64,000 nucleotides of DNA, from positions 13,454,001-13,518,000 of the forward strand of contig NC_088679.1 of NCBI RefSeq assembly GCF_950023065.1, in the 5' to 3' direction. Of this stretch, positions 24,701 to 37,500 are shown piece by piece. How positions within the stretch are numbered: position 1 is the stretch's first letter; each line of letters starts with the position of its first letter. Position numbers and translations under genes: made by a program. The notes under the pieces were generated by a model. It was given only the letters and a program-made list of their open reading frames with translations, made no database searches and was not told the DNA's origin. This DNA comes from Planococcus citri. Lineage: Eukaryota; Arthropoda; Insecta; Hemiptera; Pseudococcidae.

Positions 24701-26388
24701 TCATGGACTTTTATTAACCTAGACCACTAATCATACGCGAAAAAAAACAATTGGTTATGTCGCCAACTCTGTGTAATAAACAAACGCAACTGCACATGCG
24801 TCAACAACTGATGATGTGAGTGTGTGTGTATATTGCTGTTAGTAGTTGAGTTGAGTTTACCCCTACCGTAAACTCAACCGTAAACTCAACTCAACCACTA
24901 ACAGCAATATACACACATACACACACACACACACACATCATCAGTTGTTGACGCATGTGCAGTTGCATTTGTTTATTACACAGAGTTGGCGACATAACCA
25001 ATTGTTTTTTTTCGCGTATGATTAGCGGTCTAGGTTAATAAAAGTCGATGGTTTACATAGATTAAGTTAAGCAGTGAATGCCAGTAGGCAGTTCCCTATA
25101 CTTTATTTCAAAATAATAAAAAAATGTGTACCAGGAGTCGTTACTACCCTATCACACGTTCCTGCGGAGCGATCGCAGGAAGAAACCAGTTTGTGACAAT
25201 TGTCACCATGTTGGGGTCGGTTGGGTTGATATACAAAACTTACCTTTCTGATAAATTTTTGGAGTTTGGACCTGAAAATCCTACCCGTTTGGTTCCAGTT
25301 TTTCCCTTCCCATTAAAAATAATTATAGGAAAGTATACTTACAAAATCATTGGCTGCGCAAACTTTGTCACTTTCAGCTAATTTTTTAGCTCGTTTCTCG
25401 AAAAAGTTCCCCACTTCGACATTTCTGTCAGACCAAGCTGTGTATGTAACAATTGAAACTTATACGTAATGGTAAAATAATCAATAAGAGTATGTTTGAG
25501 AAAAAAAAAAGTAGTAAAACGAGCTTTCCTGTACCTACACATATTTTCTGAAGTAACCAACTGATATACTCACTGGACGTAAATATTGCGATGTATTTCC
25601 ACTCAAAATGTTTCAAAATTTCAAACATAACGTCCGCTATGAAAATATGACCAGAAGTTATTGCTAGAAAATCATCATTATATCTTGGCGCCATTGTACT
25701 CATATCAAATTGTGACGGTGGTCCTGAATAGCTAATATGTGGGAAAAGGTCAACCGATGCAAAAATAGTTTCGTAATTCAATCCTCGTACTCCCGAATCG
25801 AATGCATAAATAACTCCGACGGTAGCATTTTCTGAATCTGAAGGCTCCACCTGTGGAATTATTATTTTGTTAATTAAATAGTAAATTCTGCAATATTGTA
25901 CGTATAGGTAACTACTTATGTACTTATGCTTGGAAGGCACAGATACCTGCAGTTGTTCGAGTAAATTTGAAAGATGTCCCATTTCTATGCTAGGAAGATA
26001 GCAACTTTCTAGAATATCAATTGTCAGAGTATATTTTTGTGAGAGTGTATCGTCTCTGAAATGAATAGGTATGCAATATTTAAATCTGTACTGAGTACAT
26101 TACATATTATTGCCGGAATTGTTAATTGATAATATAATCATACCTTTCTATTAAATCCAATGCATAGAATACAGCTTCCACATTTTGTAATGCATCAGGA
26201 AGGAGCATGTTTGAACATTCGTATGGTTTCGATAACATTAATGGATTAGAAAGCGGTAATATGACTGCTATTTTTAGTTTTCTTTTGTCGTTTTTTTCTG
26301 ATGAAAATCCATTCTCACAATTCACGTTCTTCAGCGAAACCGATGATACGAAAAAAATCACAAAATACACAAAGCGATTCGGTTTCAT
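18762..26388 (-). CDS. Gene B: divergent metabotropic-glutamate-receptor-like class C GPCR, complete (15 exons)
   Basis: Predicted 950-residue paralogue of gene A. Exons, 5' to 3': 26144-26388, 25947-26055, 25574-25850, 25343-25437, 22103-22254, 21769-21986, 21552-21685, 21376-21461, 20819-21068, 20597-20720, 20090-20490, 19692-20000, 19394-19593, 19090-19282, 18762-18821. All junctions are GT..AG and the phases add up to one open frame. The signal peptide begins MKPNRFVYFV. The Cys-rich linker has CCWECVGC. The helix region carries NTPAVKSTTRELCYI, LVVKTNRIARI, TRNLPENFNETK and FSPKLYIILW. The tail is encoded by a single 193-bp exon where genes A and C-E use two, so an intron was lost or gained there. 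The last exon reads IADVKSCYMELN, close to gene A (VKSC). Intron 4 contains a Jockey-type remnant. Confidence 0.9.
21195..21330. repeat. GATC-rich dispersed repeat in gene B intron 8
   Basis: This is related by its GATCAGGTTGGATCAGATC words to 15165-15340. No function or borders are evident. Confidence 0.4.
23249..23745. mobile_element. hAT-type MITE with GTAGAATGCG minisatellite arms
   Basis: The terminal inverted repeats start CAGGGTTG and an exact 8-bp duplication ATTAAAAT flanks them (23241-23248, 23746-23753), the classic hAT signature. Both arms consist of degenerate 8-10-base repeats around GTAGAATGCGTAAAATG and their complements. It interrupts the Jockey reverse transcriptase frame, which resumes directly after the duplication. 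No coding capacity; open frames inside are translated repeats. Confidence 0.9.
23809..24102. mobile_element. Hairpin MITE with 8-bp duplication, copy 1
   Basis: This element of about 294 bp is almost entirely one palindrome. The arms contain ATATAATGGACGAATATTTC, TTGGATGCAGAATCCAGGAA and AACATGATGCTTAC, with a short loop near 23950. AGTATCAA occurs at both edges (23801-23808, 24103-24110). The flanking Jockey frame joins across it. A second copy of nearly the same length lies at 45291-45588. Confidence 0.85.
24683..25070. repeat. Palindromic repeat at the 3' end of the Jockey remnant
   Basis: The left arm (including AACCTAGACCACTAATCATA and GCACATGCGTCAACAACTGA) is repeated inverted on the right, with the turn near 24870. 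Each arm carries a TG or CA dinucleotide run. The right arm joins the A-rich retrotransposon tail, so this may be an inverted duplication of the retrotransposon 3' region rather than an independent element. Confidence 0.7.
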
Positions 26389-28513
26389 GTTGGACTAGTC
26401 TAATTTGCACCAGCTGCATAGAATGAAAAAATGATGCATTTTATGATTGCTCACTTCGTAAGTAGGTATGTTGAATTTTACTGTCAAAACACACATTTTG
26501 GTGGGTTCTAAGACCAATCGAAAATGAATGTTTAAAACATACCTACCTACTTATAATACGTTCACTCGAACTGTTGAAAGAGAAAAGTACTTTTTGAATG
26601 AGTAAATACATAAAAGAAATACGTAATTTACAAGAGTGCTCGTCTGCTTACAAATAAAAAAATAATTACTCTGTTTTCGTGTTGCTGTTATACGTATAAA
26701 TGTACCTAGACCTACTTTTAATTCACAAAATTTGATGCGTTGAGTGGCCGGAGACCTACATATATTAGCTAATATGGTTGTTAATAAAAATTTCTTCAAC
26801 AGGGGAATTAGATAATATGCAAGTTGAAACGAAATAAAAACCAAAGTTGTGAATGTTGAGCCAGAACGATGTGTGATGTTAAATTTTTTCTTTATTCGAA
26901 TCTCTGTCACATTTAATTCGCCGATTGAGCTGATGATAGTTATTTATGACCACACGTTGAGCTATTTAATTGGTCAAGGCAGTTTGAAAAAAAAAATCTT
27001 AAAAAATGGGCTGAAAGTCCGAATAATTCAAGGAGAGATCTCATCATTCATTTTGGGATTTTATACTAATAAGTAGGTATCGTTAAAGCCCTGGAGGTTT
27101 GCTTTTGTTTTTTTTATTTGATTTTTTGGTTTTTAGAAATTGACAATATGACCGAAAAATTGGCACTGTTGTGTTTCAAAATATTTCCCCAGGTATTTGG
27201 AAAGAAAACATTTTCAACTATTCAGTAGGTACTTTAGAATCCTAAAAGTGACATTTGATATTGTCTTTTAGAACTGGGCTTTTTTTTCAAACCCAGATTT
27301 GAGATTGGAACGGAGGCTGGTGTGAAAAAACCACGTTTCTTCTTCTTCAAAAATACCCCCTCTTTCGAGACCCTTATCCGAGCTAAAAAAAAAATTTCAG
27401 TAACTTTTTTCTCAAAATGAAAATTTTCACTGAATTTGGTCAAACTCCCCCCCTCCCTCCTCATATGAGGTAGATATTTTTTTAGCGATTCATGCTGTTG
27501 TAATACTCATATCTACTCGCGTTTTGGAATCGAATTTGAAGCGTTTTTGGTTCAATTGCACACTTAATTTTACTGATTAAATAGCATTAAATAACTAACA
27601 ATGAATTTTATTTCGTTTGTTGCAGGTTGGTATTTCAGGATTCTTACTTGTTATTTTGCTGAATGTACATAGGTATAGAACGAAGAAAACTAGCGTTTGT
27701 AGGTACGTACATACCTACGTATTTGAATTTAATCGATTTTATTTCGAAATCCCTGATAGTCAGTGAATGATCATTGGAGTTTTGTGAATTTACATTCTAT
27801 ATTATTTAATGATAATGACATTGGAAAACAAAAAGATGCAAAAGATACCAATAGGTACATAGGTACTAAAACTGACATGATACCTGGAATACCTACAGCA
27901 AAAAATTGTAGTGGTCGGGGGTGTACCCTAGACTCCCCTGTATAAGAAACGACTCAGCTACATAAGATTCGGAGAAGCTATACTCTGAATTTATGCTATC
28001 TCCGAGGTGATTGAGGGTCAGGTAACCACTCTTGTTATGGCTGACTGGGCAGCTATGTAGGTTCAACAACGAACGCGAAAAGCAATACAATAATTGCGGC
28101 ACAATACTGTGTTCAAAAGGGCGTGTATTATCTAATTAACAAGCTACACAACATTAATTAAACACTAGACACGATTAATACAGAAATTAAACGAATCCCT
28201 AACTATGAGTATACAATTACGTGCGAACTAATCTACAACGAAATCATAACTGAAGAGCTATAGGTGTCTTCTACCTAGCTCGGAAGTGACTCGGAAACCA
28301 GTTCCAATAGATCGCGCTGCCTGTAGTGGAAAACTACTACATCACAGCACAGCCACTTCCTACAGGTACACATCTTCCATTCATGGTGGAAGCTGCGGGC
28401 GCAATCCCAACCAGTACAAAATTTTAACTTAAATTTACAATGCAAGCTCCACATTCAAATTCATTCATTTGGAGTGTTTGAAGGTGTATCTTGGAAATAG
28501 GTAGTCTTGTTTT
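26389..28513. other. Spacer between receptor genes C and B
   Basis: It contains the 5' flank of gene B, a diverged copy of the gene A intron hairpin family (about 27225-27470), and the candidate solo LTR at 27907-28418. The stretch downstream of gene C is recognisably related to the stretch downstream of gene E (57460-57649), evidence that whole units were duplicated. No further gene is seen. Confidence 0.5.
27907..28418. mobile_element. Candidate solo LTR
   Basis: The 512-bp block starts TGTAGTGG, ends CAGTACA, and is flanked by AAAT (27903-27906 and 28419-28422). Its composition differs from the surrounding AT-rich DNA. The related sequence downstream of gene E (around 57558) runs through without it, giving an empty-site comparison that supports both borders. 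No internal retrovirus-like genes are present, as expected of a solo LTR; the family is unknown. Confidence 0.6.
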
Positions 28514-31500
28514 TTACTTAACGGCATTTTTCTCCGTCCGATCCGCTTCGACAATATATTTCAGTTTTATGTTCTCAGTCTATGAAAAGGAAAATACATT
28601 TTGCATTAATTGTTAGATTTTAATTAAGTATAAATTCAAACCATGTTGGTCATACTCGTAGTATATGAAAACGTCTACTTATATGTATATCATGTAGTAT
28701 ATATAGATAGATTCATTGTAATCAACATTGAATCATACCTTTTCAGAATACGCTTTTTGCAGATTATCCATTATTTCATCAAGTTTTAAATCGCCTGTTT
28801 TGAATTTCTCCTTCAAATCTACAGTAAAAAAATTCACAGTGATATGAATTCGGTCGTGAAATAAGATTATCTCACTGTGTTTCACTGTGCATTTTGGTAG
28901 TCAGATTTCGTATGCTTACCTAAATTTATTTCTTTGTGTAGAATGTCAATTTCTTCGATAACCTTTACTGCGACACTTCGATCATGCTCCTTCAAATTCT
29001 CTGCTGCATTATTCAAGCTTGATTGTGGTCCTGAGTTTTCGAGCCTGTATCAAATTGAAGAATATGAATTATAAATGCCATATGTTGCAGGACATGTCTC
29101 TAGAAATTATGATCCATTTGTTCATAAAATTCAAAACTATAGAGGCATTTTTTAAAGGTTGCGTATTTGTGCTCGAATAATACTGAAAAAAGCATTGTTT
29201 TGAATGAATGATTTCCGTTTTGTTAAAATTGTAGCAAAAAAAAGGGAACAATTATGGCCCGATTTGAGCTAGATGCGCAATAATATTGCTTCGCTTGTGT
29301 GTAGCTTGTTTACATTTCGACATATATGAACTTACGAGTAACACTGATTCAATGGTTTGCGTGAATTGGTACGTGATTCCTTTCCCATATAACTGCGAAT
29401 ACCGGATGTAACAGGTGAAAAGAAGACTATAGTATTCCTCTCAGGCTTCCACAAGATGATGTACAATTTTGGCGAAAACAAGAAAATCAAAATTATCAGA
29501 GTATTAATCGAAGCGCATACGTTCATCGCTAATACCTGCAAAAGATTTGACTGTCAATTGATTCATGTTCATGAGAAGTTGAATTCACTAAGAAGCTTAC
29601 TTTTTTCTCATCAGTAGTAAAGTATACCGTGCTGGAAGCGATTGCTGTGAGTACTGTTGTGTACATCGCAAAACCAATGCACTTGGCCTCGTTGAAATTT
29701 TCTGGCAGATTTCGTGTTTTGACCGCGTAATAAGTGCAAAGCAATATCAACAGGGTGACGAAAGCGAATATTTTGAATAAAAATACCCTGTCCAAGTAAT
29801 ACATTTTCAGAATGAAGTCACTTCCATTGATGTCTGGATCTGGATCTTGAAATTTCACTGCGAACCAGCATATTACTATTTCTATTGCAATAAGAATCGC
29901 GGTTATGATGATCTGAAAGTTGAAAAAGAACATTTGCATTTGTAGCTCAACCTTCATGAACGTGAATAGGTTATGATATTTTCGACCAGTGTTTAAATAT
30001 GTACTTACTTTAGTGAATACTAAGAAACTAAGTAACTAGGTACCTACCTGAGCCTTCAGTGACAAATATTTGAGGTTCATGTTGGCGAATCTATGTTTAG
30101 ACGTGACCAGTAGACGTGCGATTCGATTAGTTTTCACCAGTAAAGCAGCGTATATCATTGTAAAACCAATTGCTGGTAAAACTTTGACATCTGATGTCAA
30201 AAAATTTGAGGTTACCGTCGAAATGAGGATTGTAGTGTTGACCAAAATAATACCAGCAAACATAACATAACATAGTTCTTTGGTGGTTGACTTGACAGCC
30301 GGAGTATTTTGATATTTGACAAACACCAATAGTACGACCGCTGTCAATATGATGGAGAGTGAAGAAAGTCCGATGGATAACAAATTCTGAATATCAGTGC
30401 ACTCGGTTGGTATTTGTAGAATACCAAATAAAGGTGAAGGTATACACGCTACACAACAGTCATTTCAAAAAAAAAAATTGATTACACTGGGCAGCAGAAA
30501 ATTTGTGTTTGGGTTGAAAATGGGCTTACCTATTCTATGAATAAAATTAAAGTTCAAATTTAATTTTTTTCGTATTTCAAACATTATAAGAAGAAAAGAA
30601 TGCTTAAAACTTCGAAAATCGGAGAATCAATTTACTTTAAAAAGTTTTTAGAATCTGAAAATGAACTGTTTTTTTTTTCACAAAACAATATGGATGTCGC
30701 TATGAATTTTTGAAGTAGGCAAAAACGGTTATTTTCACAACTTTGACTACCTCTCCTGACCACAAAAACAACTCAAATTTAAAAAACTCACTCTGTTTTG
30801 TGTCTTAAGGTCTAAACTATCGATCAAGTGCATTGTGCATTTCCATCCCAAACATAATAAAAAAGTTGAAAATTGTTGCCTAGTAGGTTATTTTACAACG
30901 TTAATTTGGTGTACTGAAATGAACGTTTTAAGGGGGGAAAAAATAGATATGCTCCTGGAGCATTAGCACCCACCGGTGTAATTTTGATTCGCCATTAAAC
31001 CTTCTCCACATTTTTCGCACGAAGTGCCATCCCTGTGTGGTATGGAAAAAATGTCGCATTTTTCGCATTTCCAACAACATTGGTTTTCATGATTTGTCTG
31101 TAAACCAATTTCGATCGAACAATAGATATGTAATTAATTTTGATTGATTAAAAATTGTATAATGGCATTTAAACGAAAAATTCACCCGGATGTATGTGGC
31201 TGGACATGGTACGCTGCATCTCTGCATCGGATAGTGTTTTGGATATTGGAAACTCGCATCCAATATGGTCAGGTTACCTTGTATTCGTGAACTATGATTT
31301 TTTCCTTCGTTATATTCCGTGTGATTGGTTTTCAAATATTCAGCCACTCTGATGAAATATCCGGATTCATTTTGTACTGCTTGAAATTTGTGTATATCAA
31401 ATCTAAAGATGGAATTATGAGTATATTTTCTGTAGGTGCTCGTGTGTGTCAAGAAATTTAAATATTGGATGTATTTTTCTAAATTTTTTTAAATATCTGT

Positions 31501-34500
31501 TGCCAGCTTTATACATAGGTACATACATATTACAAAAGTATGATATTAGTATTAATATCAAGAAAAATGACTGAAATCAGTGTAGCGGTCGCTGAATAAT
31601 TCTCCTCCCCTCCTCGCCCAAATCAATGCCGTGACCTCTTAGCTCGCACTTTCGATTATGAATTTACAAAATTTTTTAATTTTTTTAGTAATTCTCAATT
31701 GTATGTTTCCTACATTCATGCCAATTTTCATGAGTTTTCGGGTGGTGAAATAAATATTTCAGTAAGGATTGAAATAAGAGTTTTTCATCCTAAAGGTAGG
31801 TGTGAACCTCTTTATTTTGAGTAATCTCCATAAGAGCTCCGAAATTCTCTTTCACCATTGCAGATATTTATACAAAAAGGAAAAGCAATTGATAAAATGA
31901 GCCTGATGCCGTCCTATAAATTTAGTTAGACTTCTTCAAGTATTTAAAATTTTTGGTAGGTACTGTATGTAATTTGGCCACGCAAAAATGTTGCTACATA
32001 CGTAAAACTACTAGGAGAAGCGGATTCGAATGAAAAATTTGTGGAAACGAATACATAACGCCTAGGTACTTACTTTTCTATCCGTGGTAGACCACTGCGT
32101 TCAGTAAAACTTATATTTTCGTTGAATATATTAAATTCGATGTTGCGAAGCACACTTTTCTATTGGAATATAATGTTCATTAGTTTATTATCGATAAAAA
32201 TGGCGTTGCTCAAATTTTTCCTTATCTCGTAAGGGAACTTTATGAACTGACGTCCTCCGATTTGAACGAAACCTGATTAAATATGAAACAGCATACTCTG
32301 AATAAAAACTACAAAACACAAGTAGGAATGTTACAATACCTATTTTTTCACTTATGCTATCGAACAACATTACTAATCAGTAATCACAAAATAAAGTTAT
32401 TTGAGATTAAGTTGTGTGTGACATGAGTTCTCACATTTTCAAGAAATACTCTCCGGTTTCTTTTTTCTTACCTATAGTTTTGGTTTTAAAAAAACAGTCA
32501 AAAGAATTCCCAATTAGCAAACCAACTCAACTTATAAGTGCCTGAAGCGTTCATTTTTTCTCATGTTGAGCAATATAATATTTTTAAGATTGCTCGTTCG
32601 ATCTAGTAACTTAGTCTAGTTCAAATCAGAGGATGCCAGTTCGAAAAGTTGCCTTGTCAGTACAGGACCGACACTCACTGCTTCATATCTGTCCTTCTTT
32701 GATTTTGAATCAAATGTTCGTTTTATAACATGAGCCATTGTGTATAGTGATTTGATGATGTTAATCGCTGAATTTGAATTATTCTGATAGGTATGTGTGT
32801 ACATACTCGTACCTGTGGATCGAAAAAATGAAATAATATATTCTTCAAAATAACTACCAAATATGCTATAGTTGTACTCTACTATTTTTTGTAAGATGCT
32901 TTACCATTAGACATTTTTTTGCGGTCATATTTGGAGTACCGTTTCCTGAACTTCTCAAGATAGGGATATCTCGTATAATTTTCCTCTGACAACGAAGTGT
33001 AGTAATGGTAGAAATTTTCATTATATTGAAACGATGGCGTGACATAGTACAGGTCTCCCAAAGTTGAATTCCATTCCACTTTGTTTGTCCAACATAGCTC
33101 TGTATTTCTGTTTTCACGAATTTACGAAACAAATCATGCATTTAAAAAAAAATTATGATAAGTGCTCCCAAGCTCGAAAAAAAAACATGTGTGAGAAGCT
33201 AAGTATCTGATACGTACCAAGTACCAACTAATATTAGGTATACTCACCCCACAATTACAACGTATTTTTTATTTCGGTTTTGCAATTGGTCCTTTAAATT
33301 TTCGATGGCTTGTTGATCGCAAAAACAAAGGATTACGTCGGCCATACTACTCGTGCGAGTATGCGTTTGTGTTAGTACATTTTCGGCGGCTTCAATAATC
33401 TGAAAATGTGGATTGAGCAATAATCCAACTTATGAAATGCTTATTAGGATGAACTGCAGTAAATAATTTTCCTCTTTCCCTTCGCTTCGATCAGAAAATT
33501 TGTACCTCGTGATTAAATACACTTCAGTCGGAGCATGTAGGTACTTTCTTTCTAGCTGCTTACTCTTCTGTCTTTGTAAGTATTTGGTTTTAATTTGGTC
33601 TTATTTATTTTTATCATCTCTCAAATCAGTGTCATATCATAACTATACTTACCGATTCTTTTACATTGACTATGCATATATCGTTGCTCTCAGCTAATTT
33701 CTCAACGCGTCTCTCAAAAAACTTGGCCATTTCATATTGGCCGTCTCTAGAACCTGATTCTGAAAATAAAATGCGAGTATACAACATACGAGTAGGTATA
33801 ATCAACTTGTAAAGTTTAATCCCACCTGAAATAAAACATTATTATTTTTTTTTTTTTGTTGGCGGTAATTTTGCTTTTTAAAAGTATTTTTGATAAAACA
33901 TTATCTAGGTAATTTGTGTACCTAAAAAAAAAAGTGTTTCAAACTATAAAATAAAACTCGTGTTAAAAATATTGAAACATTCGAATCCTTGGCTGGAATA
34001 CTCACGAGGATCATGTACTGTAACATATTTCCACTTGAAATGATTCAAAATTTCCAGTATAACGTCTGCTATGAAAATATGACCGGATGTTGAAGTGATA
34101 AAATCAAACGTAAATTGCGGCGCAATCACATCCGCGTCGTTCAATTTCGTCGGAGGCCCTGAATAGCTGATGTGAGGGAAGGTACGAAACGTGTCGAAAA
34201 TATTTTCATAATTGAATGTTGTGAAAACAGTGTCATAAATGAGTCCAAAGGTTGCATTCTCATGTTCTATCGGATCCACCTGTGAAATTATGATTTTCAT
34301 AATTAATGGTCTTATTTACATATAGTGTACCTATCAAGCAATGGATTTGTATACGTATCTAGTTCGGTGGCTACCTTTAATTGATCGTATAATTTTGAAA
34401 GATGTTTCAATTCTAGGTTGGGAATCCTGCAAACTTCCATTATATCTACTGTTAAATTGAATTTTTGCGAAAGTTTGTCGTCTCTGAAATCAAAATAAAA

Positions 34501-37500
34501 ATCATTACATTGTAGATATTAAAGTCATAATTTTAGTAGATACCTACTGGGCGTTCTTTTAAACGAATGATTTATTCGGTTCGTTCGTGTTATGTATTTT
34601 CTGTGCATCCAAAAATGTTTTCAAATCAATACGTGGGTAATTCTCAGAAAAAGGGTCGATTTTGATATGCATAATTTTTAAAAACGAAAATCATTTTTTT
34701 GGAAAATTTCAAGTGGGAATCATTTGTATATGTGTCCCAGATCCTTTTTCTAGTGTTGGCCTCAATTCAATCCCCCCCCACTGTGGAACCCGGCCCCCCT
34801 AAAACGGCGATAATTAGAATTCGACCCTCATCGATGTGTAATACGTCGATTGACATGTTTTCAAGGTCGTAGAATTCGAATCTGGAGTTATTTTTTTTGT
34901 AGAGGTGGAGGGTGAGGCGTGGGGAGGGGGAACATGTCAAATTTTGCTTATATTATCGTGTAATATGTCGATTTATGTTTTTCAGGCCGCAGAGTTCGAA
35001 TCTGGACTTATTTATTTGGTAGGGGTAGAGGTGAAGTGTGGGGAGGGAGAAAATGTGAAATTTTGCTTGTATTATCGTGTAATATGCCGACTAGCGCGAT
35101 AAAAGTACTGCTGTCTGAAATTTGGCCAAGTCGAAGGACAAATGGGCGCTGGACAAGCCGAAGGACAATCTCAACGTTTTTTCGTTTCTAGCCTTGCCTA
35201 CTGGACATTATTCGATTTTTAACACGAAATAAATGTGTACTTATCATGTAGAATAACTTCTCGTGCTCAATTATTGGTTTTGGCGGGTTCATTGGCGTAA
35301 ATGAAAACACCAAGCCGGAGGACACAGATTTTGCGAAATATCAAAACTTCACAGATAAGTACGATCAGAACGAGCTGTAATGTAGTTTTTAAAAAGAACG
35401 GTGCGGCGTAACATTTCTATGAGAACAGTGAACCAGTGCAGCCACTCACCAGAAAAAAATGTTGGATTGGGAAGCTACCAAAAATAATTGAAAATTGCTC
35501 GAAAATTTGAGCAAAAAGTGTGTGACAGTTTTCAAATGTGAATTGTGAGCTTCCTATAGACTTATTGCAATTGCAATTTGCACAATAACAGACTTTCATG
35601 TTCTATGATAATCAGTGGCGAAGCGTCCATGGAAGCAAGGGAAGCATTGCTTCCCTTTACACTTTCCTTGTTGTAGAAAATTAAATTAATTAAAAAATAT
35701 CAGTAACCAGTAGGTAACAAAGTTATCAATATCAGAAAATATTTGAAAAACGATGGAGAATACTATTTTGTTCATATGACATCCAATACACCTCTTTTAT
35801 TGAATACAAAAACCATAATTCTGTGTTTTGGAAGCAAACTGTACATTGCTTCCAAAAAACCGGTTTCAACTGAAAAAAGAGTCATATTTGCCATCCTCAA
35901 CACCCGCGTTAGAGCGTCGAACGGTGATTCTTTGGAAGCAACTTGCTAGTTGCCTCTTACGATCCAGTTTTTTTAATGTAACATGCGCATGCGCTTGTAT
36001 ACAGCTCCAAATAAAAACAGTGAATTTGAAAAATTGCATAAAATGATTGTCACCATTTTATTCAATGTAACTCTGTCTCTGTGGTACTTCATTTCTTGAA
36101 AATTTTTACTACAAATTTGCTTCCCTGCCAGGAAAATTCACGCCTCGCCACTGATGATAATGAGAATGTGTCAATTTTTCCAAAAAAAAATGAAGTTCAT
36201 GACACTTTATAACATTCATTTTCAAAAACATGATGTGTGACAGCCAAGTCGAAGGAAATTTGGGGTATAAAATCAAATGTACACCAATGAAAGGAGGGTC
36301 TAAAAACCTCAATACCATGTGTGAAATGTGTGCGGGGTCATTCTTGAATGGACCAAAAAAAAAAAAAAAAAATTCATGCTAAAACCGTTGAGAAATTTGC
36401 TATGTACACGAATTTTACCTTTTTCTGAGAATTACCCACATACAGTGATTCTAAAAAAAATTTGATTAGAATCGAAGAATCGTTTTCGAAAGAGACTTGC
36501 GATGCATTCCCCTTCCCGGTCTAGAGTCCTCTACTGAATAGCCAAATAGGTAGCCAAATTACAAAGGCTCATTCCATGCCAAATCGGCGGATTTTCGCAC
36601 GAGGGGTCTTCGATTTTTTTAAAAATCAGATCATGTTTAGAGGTCATCAAGCGATGAAAAATCACGCAAACCGGACATTTTTTCGATTTTTTTCGTGGAG
36701 CTGTGGGGTTTTAAAGTTTTTCAAAATGGCCGAAAATGGAAAATTTCAGTTGCAAATTGCTCCGGTTGTACGTGGTATAAAATTTTTAATTTTTTTTCAA
36801 ATTGTAGTATTTTGAGAAGGTAATTGACGAATGATGTCAAAATCAGTGTTGCCACTTTCAAAAACCTAAAAAAATCGACTTGAAAACTTATAATTTAAAC
36901 ATAACCATGATCTTGGCGAGTAAACATTCTGAAAAAATTCTCAGTTGTAGTGCTTGTCATTTAGAATAAGATATCAAAAAATTGGACTGGCATTTTATTT
37001 CACTTTCGATGAAAAAAAAATACAAGTTTTACTCTTATTGCACAAGTATACCATCAGAAACTTTAAAAATGAAAAATTTTGCATTTTATTGAGATATTTT
37101 ACCAATGTGTAGACGAGCATGTGGTAAATATCCCTTTCCCCCGAATTTGTCAGCGAATTGACGAGAAATATCATTTTTCGTGCTTAATCTTGGGAGTGAA
37201 ACAAATTACCCTATAAAAAATTCGCTGCCAATTTGAACAAAAGCAGTAACATAAAAATGAATACTTTGCATTTTTGAAATATTTCACCCATACGTAGAGG
37301 GCCATGTGAAAAAATCTCCCCTCCCGCCTCCCCAATTTGTTTTCTAGCTTTACCCTAGTTTTTTTCGAACACTTTGATTTTGAGCTTGCATTTATGTAAC
37401 CTTCCCTATTGACAATTTTACTAGCAGAATGCTAGCATTAGTAGCACCCACCTAGCATGAGTAGCAGGAAACTAGCATGATACTAGCGTTATGCTAGCAT

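Larger units (their letters stand above)
22995..25125 (+). mobile_element. Jockey-type non-LTR retrotransposon remnant, 5'-truncated
   Basis: Plus-strand pieces read as the C-terminal half of a Jockey-like reverse transcriptase. EIEAGVPQGSKTG is motif B, ATFANDTAQLVIH is the motif C region with the usual FADDT changed to FANDT, and KIEKWAKRWKIKIN, KVKYLGMILD and RLTSLHHGLLL follow in the right order. The match is split by the insertions 23249-23745 and 23809-24102 and by frameshifts. The 3' end carries an inverted duplication (24683-25070) and an AATAATAAAAAAA-like tail near 25110-25125. It sits in gene B intron 4, antisense to the gene. Confidence 0.78.

Noticed and set aside
26551..26910. 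Minus-strand open frame of 119 codons upstream of gene B
   Set aside because: No family resemblance, no conserved counterpart upstream of the other array members, and low-complexity hydrophobic composition; a chance frame is more likely.
30070..30270. A plus-strand open frame of about 66 codons that recurs opposite exon 11 in genes A, C, D and E
   Set aside because: It is the antisense shadow of the strongly conserved TM2-TM3 coding segment; conservation is explained by the sense strand.
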